A stretch of DNA of 64,000 nt from Pantoea sp. GTDB lineage: Bacteria > Pseudomonadota > Gammaproteobacteria > Enterobacterales > Enterobacteriaceae. Each line of letters starts with the position of its first letter. Position 1 is the first letter of the stretch. A program made the position numbers and the translations under genes. The notes below the pieces were generated by a model that saw nothing but the letters and a program-made list of their open reading frames with translations, was not told where the DNA came from and did no database searches. This document shows, piece after piece, positions 54,602-62,854 of this stretch. The stretch spans positions 124,001 to 188,000 of the forward strand of contig NZ_JAPWKD010000014.1 in NCBI RefSeq assembly GCF_028283705.1, written 5' to 3'.

Positions 54602-56056
54602 ATGAAAATGTTAGTACGGACAGTGCTGGCTGTTGCTGTTTCGCTCTCTGCTTTGCCCGTGATGGCAGGCCAGGCTCCCTTCAGCGCTTCAGCCGCCGGG
54701 ATCCCACTCAGTCATCACGACCGCGTATACGCCGCAGAACAGTTTTCGAATACGGTTTCCGTCACCGATCCGGCCAGCAATAAGCTGCTCGGCGTCATCC
54801 GGCTGGGTGATCCTCAGCCGGCAAACCTGAGTCCTCTCTATAAAGGCCAGGTGCTGGTCCACGGCATGGGTTTTTCACCCGACCGTAAAACGCTGGTTGT
54901 GGTCTCGATTGGTTCAAACTCGGTGAGCTTTATCGATACCGCAACTAACGCAGTCAGGCATATCACTTACGTGGGGCGCTCTCCGCACGAGGCGTTTTTC
55001 ACCCCTGACGGAAAAGAAGTATGGGTGACGGTACGCGGAGAGGACTACGTTTCCGTGCTGGATGCCAGCAGCGGTGAAGAAAAGACGCGTATTAAGGTGC
55101 CGGGCGGTCCGGGCATGCAGATCTTTTCACCCGACGGGCAATACGGCTACGTCTGCTCTTCGTTTAATCCAGAGACCGTGGTGGTTGACGTCAGGACACA
55201 CAAAATTGTCGGCTCGGTGAAACAGGCCAGCCCGTTCTGCCCGAACATCGCGGCGACGCCAGACGGAAAACAGGTGTGGTTCACCCTGAAGGACACGGGG
55301 AAAGTGCAGGTCTTTAACGCAAGGCCACCATTCAACATTATAAAAACGCTGGATACCGGCCCCATCACCAATCACGTCAACATTGTCGAAAACGCGAAGG
55401 GCAGTTTTGCATGGGTCACGGTCGGTGGTCTGAACAGAGTCAACGTCTATCGCACTGATGACTTCTCACAGGTTGCCTCCATCCCGGTCGGCAATCTCCC
55501 GCACGGCCTGTGGCCATCCGGTGACGGGAAGCGTATTTATGTCGGGCTGGAAAATGCCGATGCGCTTGCCGCTATTGATACAACAACCTACAAGGTCATG
55601 GCAACGATCCCGATTGGGCAGGCACCCCAGGCGGTTGCCTATATTCCCGGTGCAGTCCCGGAAGGTAACGGAATGCAGGGTCTGCAGCCTCTGGGGATTG
55701 CCGGGCAGGCTGTGCATCTCCAGCTGAGAACAGTGGATGCCGCCAGAAACGCGCAGCCGACAACCACGGTTTCTCTGTTTGAACAGGGAATAACCCAGGT
55801 CCTTCAGGCATCGGCGACCGGTTTAAAACCCAAACAATCTTACCTGCTGGCACTGTCATCGCAGGCTGACGGCAGCGGTGAACTGGAACCGTTGACGCGT
55901 TTTATGACGAACCCTGCTGGCGCAGCCATTGTGAACGCGGTTGGCCCGATACGGCAGATTGTGGATGCCCGTCATGCAGATGAACGTCGCTACCTTGTGA
56001 TTGCCCAAAGCGACGGCAATCAGTCGGGGAACGTCGTACAGGTTCAGGTGCGCTGA
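54602..56056 (+). CDS. YncE-like beta-propeller protein, predicted periplasmic
   Basis: A 484-residue protein with a signal peptide (ends VMAGQAP) and a seven-bladed beta-propeller made of YVTN-type repeats (for example SVSFIDTATNAVRHITYVGR and VYRTDDFSQVASIPVGNLPH), followed by an extra C-terminal beta domain (from about residue 365) not found in YncE. Such proteins bind metals, nucleic acid or partners; function unknown. It probably forms an operon with the DUF305 gene. Confidence 0.87.
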   Translation: MKMLVRTVLAVAVSLSALPVMAGQAPFSASAAGIPLSHHDRVYAAEQFSNTVSVTDPASNKLLGVIRLGDPQPANLSPLYKGQVLVHGMGFSPDRKTLVVVSIGSNSVSFIDTATNAVRHITYVGRSPHEAFFTPDGKEVWVTVRGEDYVSVLDASSGEEKTRIKVPGGPGMQIFSPDGQYGYVCSSFNPETVVVDVRTHKIVGSVKQASPFCPNIAATPDGKQVWFTLKDTGKVQVFNARPPFNIIKTLDTGPITNHVNIVENAKGSFAWVTVGGLNRVNVYRTDDFSQVASIPVGNLPHGLWPSGDGKRIYVGLENADALAAIDTTTYKVMATIPIGQAPQAVAYIPGAVPEGNGMQGLQPLGIAGQAVHLQLRTVDAARNAQPTTTVSLFEQGITQVLQASATGLKPKQSYLLALSSQADGSGELEPLTRFMTNPAGAAIVNAVGPIRQIVDARHADERRYLVIAQSDGNQSGNVVQVQVR

Positions 56057-56122
56057 TACCGATCTGGTGCAGTCTATCCTGTCACTACGCGACTGCACTG
56101 CTGAAAATCTGGCTCACCCTCC

Positions 56123-56145
56123 ACCCGCCTGAATGGCGGGTTTTT
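56123..56145 (+). terminator. Rho-independent terminator after the beta-propeller gene
   Basis: Stem ACCCGCC / GGCGGGT with a 5-nt loop and a run of T directly after, 67 bp past the stop codon. Confidence 0.85.
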
Positions 56146-56302
56146 GTCTGGATGTACACACAAAAAATGCACCTGGCTTTTATTCATATTTTTTGAATTT
56201 TTTCGATAAATATCTCTGCTATTAAAACCCGGTCGCCTGGCGCTCGATTATTCCATCGAGGCAGATAGACTCACAAACATAAAATACACAGAGGAACAGA
56301 CC

Positions 56303-56528
56303 ATGAAAACCATCAAAATTTTCGTTGCAGTTATCGCACTTTCCGTTGTTTCATTCGGTAGCTTTGCTAAGAACGCTAACAGCGTCGGCATCGACCCTGG
56401 ACGCGGCTGAAGCACAGATTGCGGTTCAGGCACATCAGGCCGGTGCTTCATACAAAATCACCGGAGCCCGCTTCAATAACGGTGCCTATATTTCTGCTGA
56501 ACGTGGAGTGATCTTTTTTGACCGATGA
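56303..56528 (+). pseudogene. DUF1471 (BhsA/McbA/YhcN-like) gene, frameshifted, copy 4
   Basis: MKTIKIFVAVIALSVVSFGS at 56303 is the normal signal peptide, but the frame runs off to a TGA near 56410. In another frame ASASTLDAAEAQIAVQAHQA and SYKITGARFNNGAYISAE continue the domain to 56514 and then diverge (RGVIFFDR). One frame change around 56375-56395 and a replaced last few codons. Closest to copy 2 at 8.4 kb. Confidence 0.8.
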
Positions 56529-56557
56529 TACGGTCTTTGTTCCACGGTGACGTGTTT

Positions 56558-56594
56558 ATACTCAAATCTCCTGCAATGTGGGAGATTTGAGTAT
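56558..56594. repeat. Long perfect inverted repeat
   Basis: Arms ATACTCAAATCTCC / GGAGATTTGAGTAT (14 bp, perfect) with a 9-nt loop. No T tract, so not a simple terminator; could be an IS end, an operator or a transcript-stabilising hairpin. Confidence 0.6.
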
Positions 56595-56678
56595 GGTTGT
56601 CCCTTATGAGCCATGAGTTCAACGGGTCGATGCAACGCTATCCTTAATGCCCCGCGGTATTCGCGGCGCTTAGTCTTT

Positions 56679-58088
56679 TTACAGCGACGGATGAGAATCT
56701 TTCACGGGGCTGACAGCTTCCAGCAGAGAAGCAATGTGGAGAATGACGTACTCATCGTGCCATTTGCCTATAATCTGCACATTGATGGGCAATCCTTCAC
56801 GACTCTTACCAAACGGCAGCGCTACGCCAGGCAGGCCGGTAACGTTCAGCGGCACCGTGGCACCCTGCAAATAAGTAGCATCAACGTCCTGACCGTCTAT
56901 AACAAACCTTTCCACGCCGTGTTTATGCGCCGGAATGGGGAGAACATGTGTAATAAGCGCATCGTAACGTGAAAAGTACTCAGCAAACCCGTCACGTAAC
57001 CTTTCGACGGCCTGCTCTGCATCAATAAAATCAGACATTGATGTATCAGGCAGTGACAGCATGGTTTTTGCCATCCTGTAAAGTTCATCAGCGCTGTGAC
57101 CGGCCGTTGCCGCCGCAAATACTGGCTTCATCTCCATGACGTGAATCCGGTTGAACACGTCCAATGCGAAGTCCTGCTCCAGCGCTGGAATACCGACATG
57201 CTCCACCTCAACGCCAGGTCCCTTAAGCGCGTCTGCGGCAGCCTTCACCACTGCAGCGACTTCCGGGTCAACCGGACCAAAGCCAGGGCCGGTCATCCAG
57301 CCAATTCGCAACGGACGTGATGCCACAAGCGGCAGCCCGTTAGAATGTACTGGCGCGGTACTGGAGAAAGCGTCATGACCATCTGGCCCGGAAAGTTGAG
57401 AGAATGCCAGTGCAATATCGCGAACTGAGCGGGCCATTGGGCCAGCATGCCAGAAGCGGCGTGGCGCTCGCGGCCAAATGCCTGTCATGGGCACACTGCC
57501 GTGCGTGGCTTTCATGGAGGTAATGCCGGTCTGTGCAGCAGGCCCCCGTACAGAAATGGCCAGGTCCGTTCCCAGTCCCAGCGGGGACATACCTGCAGCA
57601 ATCGCTGCAGATTCACCGCCGCTGGAGCCGCCGGGCGTTCGGGCCAGGTCCCAGGGATTATTCGAGCGTCCAGACAGAAGATTGTCGCTTTCAATCCAGT
57701 ATGAAAATTCCGGCAGGTTCGTTTTAGCGAGCAGGATACCACCCGCTTTTTTTAGACGCGCCACGCTGGTTGCGTCTTCATCAGGTAGACGCCCTTTGAA
57801 AATAGGTGAACCACGCTGAGTCAGAACACCTGCGGTATCAATGGAATCTTTCGCGGTGAAGGGAACACCATGAAGGGGGCCGAGCTTCTCACCCTTCATC
57901 ACGGCTGCTTCTGCTGCGGCTGCATTTTTCAGGGCGTCCTGTGAAAGCGTTACTACAGCGTTGACATCCGGGTTCGTGGCTGCAATGCGATCAAGATGTG
58001 CTTGTATCACTTCAACAGGAGAAACTTCGCGATTACGGATCATGCGGGCCAGGTGGGTTGCGTCTGAATAATAAATGTCTTTGCTCAT
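56679..58088 (-). CDS. Amidase-signature-family amidase
   Basis: A 469-residue amidase. The Lys-Ser-Ser triad: Lys80 (GVPFTAKDSIDTAG), Ser155 (TPGGSSGGESAAIAAG) and Ser179 (GTDLAISVRGPAA, which fits the G-x-D-x-[GA]-x-S-x-R pattern). It hydrolyses amides to acids and ammonia; it could be an indole-acetamide hydrolase or a general amidase, which the sequence does not decide. Divergent from a TetR gene with paired sites between them, so likely ligand-induced. Confidence 0.92.
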   Translation of the reverse strand: MSKDIYYSDATHLARMIRNREVSPVEVIQAHLDRIAATNPDVNAVVTLSQDALKNAAAAEAAVMKGEKLGPLHGVPFTAKDSIDTAGVLTQRGSPIFKGRLPDEDATSVARLKKAGGILLAKTNLPEFSYWIESDNLLSGRSNNPWDLARTPGGSSGGESAAIAAGMSPLGLGTDLAISVRGPAAQTGITSMKATHGSVPMTGIWPRAPRRFWHAGPMARSVRDIALAFSQLSGPDGHDAFSSTAPVHSNGLPLVASRPLRIGWMTGPGFGPVDPEVAAVVKAAADALKGPGVEVEHVGIPALEQDFALDVFNRIHVMEMKPVFAAATAGHSADELYRMAKTMLSLPDTSMSDFIDAEQAVERLRDGFAEYFSRYDALITHVLPIPAHKHGVERFVIDGQDVDATYLQGATVPLNVTGLPGVALPFGKSREGLPINVQIIGKWHDEYVILHIASLLEAVSPVKDSHPSL

Positions 58089-58115
58089 GAGAAATCCTCG
58101 ACCCTTAAAATCTAA

Positions 58116-58183
58116 CTAACGATTGGTAGGTGAAATTTAGTCCTGCAAAATGACGCTGTCAATACCTACCTAACAAATGTTAG
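58116..58183. promoter_or_regulatory. Paired operator-like sites between amidase and TetR
   Basis: CTAACAAATGTTAG (58170-58183) is a perfect palindrome; CTAACGATTGGTAG (58116-58129) matches it at 11 of 14 bases. Both have ACCTACC-related flanks (inverted relative to each other). They lie in the 128-bp gap, 54 bp centre to centre, and are the likely TetR operators. Confidence 0.65.
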
Positions 58184-58216
58184 AATTCTTACTCAGGCTT
58201 CCGGAGTAATGAAATA

Positions 58217-58789
58217 ATGAGCAAAACATCCCGCGACGAAATTCTGAACGCAGCACGGCTGGCGGCGCAGGCGCATGGCTATACGGGTTTGAATATCCGT
58301 CCTCTGGCAGATGAGGTAGGGATTAAGGCGGCCAGCATTTACTATTATTTCCCCAGCAAGGCCGAATTGGGGGCAGCAGTGGCTCAGCGATACTGGGAAG
58401 ACACGGCGCATGACCTGGAAGTGATAAGGGAAACTGAGGGCGATGCACTCAAAAGTCTGGGCCGTTATCCGCAAATATTTCGTCGCTCGCTGGAAAGCGG
58501 AAACCGGCTCTGTATGGGAAGCTTTATGTCGGCTGAATACGATGACTTGCCAGAACCGGTCAAACTTGAGGTGCAAAAGTTCGCTGACGTCAACATCGAC
58601 TGGCTGGCAGGGCAGCTTCTGCAAGCGGGGATTACAACATCAGAAGGCAGCAGAATCCGAGCCAGTGCCATTTTTTCTGCCATTGCCGGCGCACAACTGA
58701 TGGCCAGAAGCCGGAACAACATTAAGCTTTTTGATGATCTCATTGACGGATACAGGCTTGCGGGTCTGCTACCCGCAGCCTGCAACTGA
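58217..58789 (+). CDS. TetR/AcrR-family regulator
   Basis: A 190-residue TetR protein: HTH with RDEILNAARLAAQAHGYTGL, IRPLADEVGIKAASIYYYFP and SKAELGAAVAQRYWEDTAHD. Cys residues are few. It probably represses itself and the divergent amidase gene through the two sites between them. Ligand unknown, perhaps the amidase substrate. Confidence 0.9.
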   Translation: MSKTSRDEILNAARLAAQAHGYTGLNIRPLADEVGIKAASIYYYFPSKAELGAAVAQRYWEDTAHDLEVIRETEGDALKSLGRYPQIFRRSLESGNRLCMGSFMSAEYDDLPEPVKLEVQKFADVNIDWLAGQLLQAGITTSEGSRIRASAIFSAIAGAQLMARSRNNIKLFDDLIDGYRLAGLLPAACN

Positions 58790-59517
58790 ATTTTAAGGAA
58801 AACTAATGGGCTGGTGAAATAAGTAGTTTCCGCTCCTGGCACGAAGCGGACAAACTAACTGAGCTAAAGGTCCGCTGTGAGCGAATAACGGACATATAAT
58901 TTTTAGAAAATGCGCGATTTGACGTTATGCAATAAAGTAAAGTTGAATAATTCCGGTCTGCCCGGCGCGTCTCCGGATATTATTTCCGAATGTGCCTTTT
59001 CGTCTAGGTGAAAAAGCACGATTTCGAGCGGCGGCATGGGGGCGGTGGCAGGCTGATGAACGCTATATGTTGTGTTCAGGTCAGTTGCTGTATACACGAC
59101 ATATTGATTATCCACAGATTCTGGGGGTAAGTGCGGGATAACTGGACAGAATTACGGTTGTGTCCAAGTGGGGCGGGAATGCCGTAACAGGGGCTGTCTG
59201 CCTGCAGTTACGCGACCGCACTGGTGCAAGATTGTGCAGAAGTTATTCAGATGGCGGTGCAGTTGCATTAATCAGCAGCAGACAGAATTTCCGCTCTGCC
59301 AGCAGAGGAGGCTATAAACGTCTCCTGAGTGACAAAAACATCAATATGCATCAGGCAACGGAGCGCTGGTAAGTGCATTAAGGAGTAATGCACATGCACA
59401 ACGTACAAGGTGAGGATTAGAAGGCCCGCTTTTGAAAAGGTTTCACTCGATAAACAGAACATCAGGCAAATGCACATTATGTTCATTGGATTTTATTGGC
59501 CGCCGACACCCAATCAT
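58790..59517. other. Low-information region with a repeat copy
   Basis: About 730 bp between the two TetR genes. It holds the motif TCCGCTCCTGGCAC (58829-58842) followed by AGCGGAC, GTCCGCT and GGACAT, so inverted TCCGCT units are clustered. One 70-residue frame (minus strand, 58903-59115: MDNQYVVYTATDLNTTYSVH) could be a small gene, but it has no recognisable family. A stretch at about 59230-59255 resembles one at 62373-62400. Confidence 0.4.
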
Positions 59518-60141
59518 TCAGACGAGGACAGCCACAAATATAATGTCCATGAAATCACGCAGAGGCTCTTCATTGCTATCTGCCCGCATTCTCACCAGCG
59601 CCCCCTCCCAGCTGTTCAGAACAAAACGAGCTAATAGCGCTGCCGGTATTGTCGATTTTATCTCACCTTTTAGTTGAGCTTCAGAGATGCATTTTTCAAT
59701 TTGCTCAGTCCAGGTGTTGAAATGATATGAAATTCTCTGGCGTATTTGTTCGCTGTGATCGGCGATTTCCAGCGAGAAATTGCCAAGCAGACATCCCTGA
59801 GAGTATTGAGTTGCGATGAAACTTTCTGCCCGGTTTTGAAAATAGTTTTGTAATCGCTCAAGGGGTGTACGTTCAGGATTTTCAAGCTGACTTTTCAGCT
59901 GTGGCAGTGCCTGTTCAAAATAGGTATCAATGATTTGTTCTGCGAACGCTTCTTTGCTTTCAAAGTAATTGTAAAACGATCCTTTAGGCACGCCAGCCAC
60001 GTCAACTATGTCTTTTATACCTGTGGCGGAATATCCCATTTGATGAAGCATGTTCATGCCTGCTTTGATGAGGTTTTCCTTCGTACCCGGTTTTGGTTTT
60101 GGTCCGCGGCGAGCGGACACTACGGTGGTAGGGATTGACAT
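59518..60141 (-). CDS. TetR/AcrR-family regulator
   Basis: A 207-residue TetR protein: ENLIKAGMNMLHQMGYSATG, IKDIVDVAGVPKGSFYNYFE and SKEAFAEQIIDTYFEQALPQ form the HTH and first helices. The C-domain has SQGCLLGNFSLEIADHSEQI, close to the NemR/AcuR type that senses electrophiles through cysteines (one Cys here in CLLGN, one in IEKCIS). It is the last of three minus-strand genes after the old yellow enzyme. Confidence 0.9.
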   Translation of the reverse strand: MSIPTTVVSARRGPKPKPGTKENLIKAGMNMLHQMGYSATGIKDIVDVAGVPKGSFYNYFESKEAFAEQIIDTYFEQALPQLKSQLENPERTPLERLQNYFQNRAESFIATQYSQGCLLGNFSLEIADHSEQIRQRISYHFNTWTEQIEKCISEAQLKGEIKSTIPAALLARFVLNSWEGALVRMRADSNEEPLRDFMDIIFVAVLV

Positions 60142-60253
60142 GGTATGGCTCTTGATAATATCAGCTCAGAAATTCAGTAGTCGGCCAGCATAGCGTCTGA
60201 CATATGGGAGACACAAGGCTGGTTAACCTCCTATGAAGCGCAGTTTCTGATTT

Positions 60254-60271
60254 GCTGCCCGTGAGGGCAGC
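60254..60271. terminator. Hairpin between the NAD(P)-binding gene and the TetR gene
   Basis: Arms GCTGCCC / GGGCAGC with a GTGA loop; no T tract on the minus strand. It may partly end the upstream transcript so that the TetR gene has its own promoter. Confidence 0.45.
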
Positions 60272-60318
60272 ATCACAAGGGTAACGGGTTCAGGAACAGT
60301 ACGTTTCAGAAAAGCAGT

Positions 60319-60981
60319 TTAATACGCGATAGTAAAACGCTGACGTTCGTGTGCGGGTTGTTCAAGCTCATCGACCAGAGCAATCGCATAGTCTTCAAAA
60401 GATACGGTGTTCTTACCGTTGCTGTCGAAGAGGACGTCGTCACCACCCAGGCGGAACTTACCGGTGCGCTCACCTGGTGCAATCATCATTGGCGGACTGA
60501 AGTAAGTCCAGTTGATTTCAGATGCGCGCAGCGCACTGAATGCTTTAACATGTGATTTGGCGATCGCAACATAGGGTTCAGGCCAGTAGCCGGAATCAAG
60601 TACAGAGACGCCGGGTGAAAACCACAGAGAACCGGCGCCACCAACGACGAGCAGACGAGGTACGCCAGCTTTCTTCACTGCTGAGATTGCGCGTTCAGTA
60701 ACCCCTACCAGTTGATCGGTATAGCTCTGGTCTGATGTGTAACGGGGATCACTGCTTGAAGGGCCAAACGCACTCACAACCGCATCTGTTCCTGAGATGA
60801 TCTTCGCCAGACGTTCTGTGTCAGTCAGGTCGTCCTGCACGCATGAGATGTTATCGGGCAAATCTTTAGGTAATTTGTCGAGATTACGGGCCACCGCAAT
60901 GACTTCGTGTCCTCGGCGGATCAGTTCAGCCAGAGTCGTGCTACCGGCGTTTCCGGTAGCTGCCAGAAGTGCGATTTTCAT
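60319..60981 (-). CDS. NAD(P)H-binding Rossmann-fold protein (NmrA/YwnB-like)
   Basis: A 220-residue atypical SDR: MKIALLAATGNAGSTTLAEL with the G-x2-G-x2-G nucleotide loop, VVSAFGPSSSDPRYTSDQSY and VPRLLVVGGAGSLWFSPGVS. The usual Y-x3-K is not evident. Some members act as redox sensors or quinone reductases. It lies between the old yellow enzyme and the TetR gene. Confidence 0.87.
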   Translation of the reverse strand: MKIALLAATGNAGSTTLAELIRRGHEVIAVARNLDKLPKDLPDNISCVQDDLTDTERLAKIISGTDAVVSAFGPSSSDPRYTSDQSYTDQLVGVTERAISAVKKAGVPRLLVVGGAGSLWFSPGVSVLDSGYWPEPYVAIAKSHVKAFSALRASEINWTYFSPPMMIAPGERTGKFRLGGDDVLFDSNGKNTVSFEDYAIALVDELEQPAHERQRFTIAY

Positions 60982-61050
60982 GATTCAATTTCCTGTATAT
61001 ATAGGTATGCAATCTTTGTCGTGGTGTATGACTTCAAAGGATGATTATTT

Positions 61051-62160
61051 TTAAGACTGACTTGCCACGTTTTCCAGAGCCGGATAGTCCACATATCCTT
61101 CAGCTCCACCGCCGTAGAATGTGGCGCGGTTGTAATGATTCAGTGGTGCATTTACTGCGAAACGGGCGGGCAGGTCCGGGTTAGCAATAAATGAACGGCC
61201 AAATGCGATGGCGTCTGCTCTCCCTTCACGGATCGCTTCATCAGCGCTCTCGCTGCTAAATCCCCCCGCCAGGATAAGCGTTCGTTTCCAGAATGGGCGA
61301 AGCTGATCAACTGATTGCGGCTCACCGATCTGCATACCTCCACCGCCACGGGCTTCAATAATGCTCACGTAAGCAATATTGAGCTTTTCCAGCTGTGGGA
61401 GAACATAGCTGTAAAGGGCTACTGGATCGGAATCGCCAACATCGTTGTAAGTGCCAAAAGGTGAAAGGCGAACACCCACGCGCTCTGCGCCACAGATCGC
61501 ACTGACTGCCTCTGTCACCTCAAGCAGCAAACGAGCGCGGTTCTCAAAGGAACCACCATAAATATCGGTACGTTGGTTTGAACTGTCATGCAGGAACTGC
61601 TCCAGCAGATAACCATTGGCACCGTGAACCTCAACACCATCGAATCCCGCAGCCATAGCATTACGGGCAGCCTGGCAATATGCTTCGATAACTCCCGGAA
61701 TTTCCGCAAGTGTTAACGCATGAGGAGTTTCATACTCAACCTTTTCCCATTTGGGCGTCAGTGAAGTTTCAGTTGTAATCGGGATAGCTGACGGGGCCAC
61801 GGGCAGGGTATTGCCAGGCTGAAAGCTGGAGTGCGATGAACGACCAACGTGCCACAGCTGCAGGAAGATAAGCCCCCCTTTTGCGTGAACGGCATCAGTC
61901 ACTTTTTTCCATCCTGCGATTTGTTCCTGAGAATGAATGCCGGGCGTTGCCGGATATCCTTGCCCGCCTGGCGTTATCTGGGTTGCTTCAGAGATAATCA
62001 GGCCCCCTTCCGAAGCACGCTGTCCATAATATTCAGGTGCTAATGCGTTTGGCACGTTACCTTCTCCGGCTCGCATACGAGTCAGAGGTGCCATAACCAC
62101 GCGATGTTTCAGTGTGTATCGCCCCAGCTCAAGTGGGGATAAAAGTGCATTCAAAGACAT
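61051..62160 (-). CDS. Alkene reductase, old yellow enzyme family (NemA-like)
   Basis: A 369-residue OYE: HRVVMAPLTRMRAGEGNVPN, LQLWHVGRSSHSSFQPGNTL, substrate H-x2-N in GVEVHGANGYLLEQFLHDSS and NQRTDIYGGSFENRARLLLE. Complete FMN-binding C-terminus (LILAGGFSSESADEAIREGR, AFGRSFIANPDLPARF). Closer to NemA of enterobacteria than the OYE at 22 kb. Its promoter has an operator-like palindrome. Heads the OYE/NmrA-like/TetR group. Confidence 0.92.
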   Translation of the reverse strand: MSLNALLSPLELGRYTLKHRVVMAPLTRMRAGEGNVPNALAPEYYGQRASEGGLIISEATQITPGGQGYPATPGIHSQEQIAGWKKVTDAVHAKGGLIFLQLWHVGRSSHSSFQPGNTLPVAPSAIPITTETSLTPKWEKVEYETPHALTLAEIPGVIEAYCQAARNAMAAGFDGVEVHGANGYLLEQFLHDSSNQRTDIYGGSFENRARLLLEVTEAVSAICGAERVGVRLSPFGTYNDVGDSDPVALYSYVLPQLEKLNIAYVSIIEARGGGGMQIGEPQSVDQLRPFWKRTLILAGGFSSESADEAIREGRADAIAFGRSFIANPDLPARFAVNAPLNHYNRATFYGGGAEGYVDYPALENVASQS

Positions 62161-62225
62161 TTAATGACCTCAGTGTCTGTTGGACTTTAAGCGATAACTA
62201 CTGTTAGATACCGCGCATAAATAAT

Positions 62226-62254
62226 AATATGACCGGTCGTCTTGAATAAGTCAA
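62226..62254 (-). promoter_or_regulatory. Promoter of the 61-kb old yellow enzyme with overlapping operator
   Basis: On the minus strand TTGACT (62249-62254) and CATATT (62226-62231) are a -35/-10 pair with a 17-bp spacer. Inside the spacer AAGACGACCGGTCAT contains the GACCGGTC palindrome, similar to the TAGACC-N4-GGTCTA box known for NemR. A TetR repressor bound here would block the polymerase. Confidence 0.55.
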
Positions 62255-62255
62255 C

Positions 62256-62779
62256 ATACCTTCTTGACTCAGTTTGGCTGGTACAGATCCGAAGCAGGAA
62301 GATACCGGGTTGATTGGTAATTAGAAGATGAAGCGCTTTTATTTGAGGCAGCTTATGCACCGGCGCATCGATGCCGGATTGTGCCAGCAGTTATTCAGAT
62401 GATTGCTCAACAGCAGCTGGCGCAATGCCAGCAATGGACAGGATAACCCTTGAAATTCTAAGAGAGCGCAAACATGCCAAAAAATAAGCAACTGAACGTC
62501 TGCTCATGGCACACAGCTGACGCAAGTTATCACAAGCTGATGCACCTTCTGCTCTCTGGCTGGTCCCGCTGAACTGCAACATATGAGTTTTGATTTCAGT
62601 AGCTGGAATCTGATGGCGAATGGCAAGGTAACTTCAGCGCGAAAAGTATAATGTTCAGAAAAGTTATAACGATTCAGGTGGGATACTACCTTTAATTTGC
62701 CTGTCATCAACAGGGTTACGTATGATACCCAGCACCAGCCACTAGAAACATTGCCTTTATACGCAAGGGGGACTCAATA
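62256..62779. other. Intergenic region, nothing clear
   Basis: About 520 bp without a gene I can support. Short A+T-rich and hairpin-like stretches only; a piece at 62373-62400 (GATTGTGCCAGCAGTTATTC) resembles one at about 59230-59255. Confidence 0.35.
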
Positions 62780-62854
62780 ATGAAATCAAAATCAGAAAGC
62801 CCCCAAACGATAAAGAAAATCAACCTGTTGCATCCTCAAAACCGACCGTCATGA
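62780..62854 (+). CDS. Possible 24-codon leader frame overlapping the RES gene
   Basis: An ATG at 62780 opens a 24-residue frame (MKSKSESPQTIKKINLLHPQ), ending TGA at 62852-62854 and overlapping the RES start codon by 4 bases (ATGA). This may couple translation of the toxin, or it may be the N-terminus of the RES protein shifted by one base. Both are possible. Confidence 0.4.
   Translation: MKSKSESPQTIKKINLLHPQNRPS

Noticed and set aside
58903-59115. 70-codon minus-strand frame between the two TetR genes
   Set aside because: No family and no convincing ribosome-binding site; mentioned only inside the region entry.
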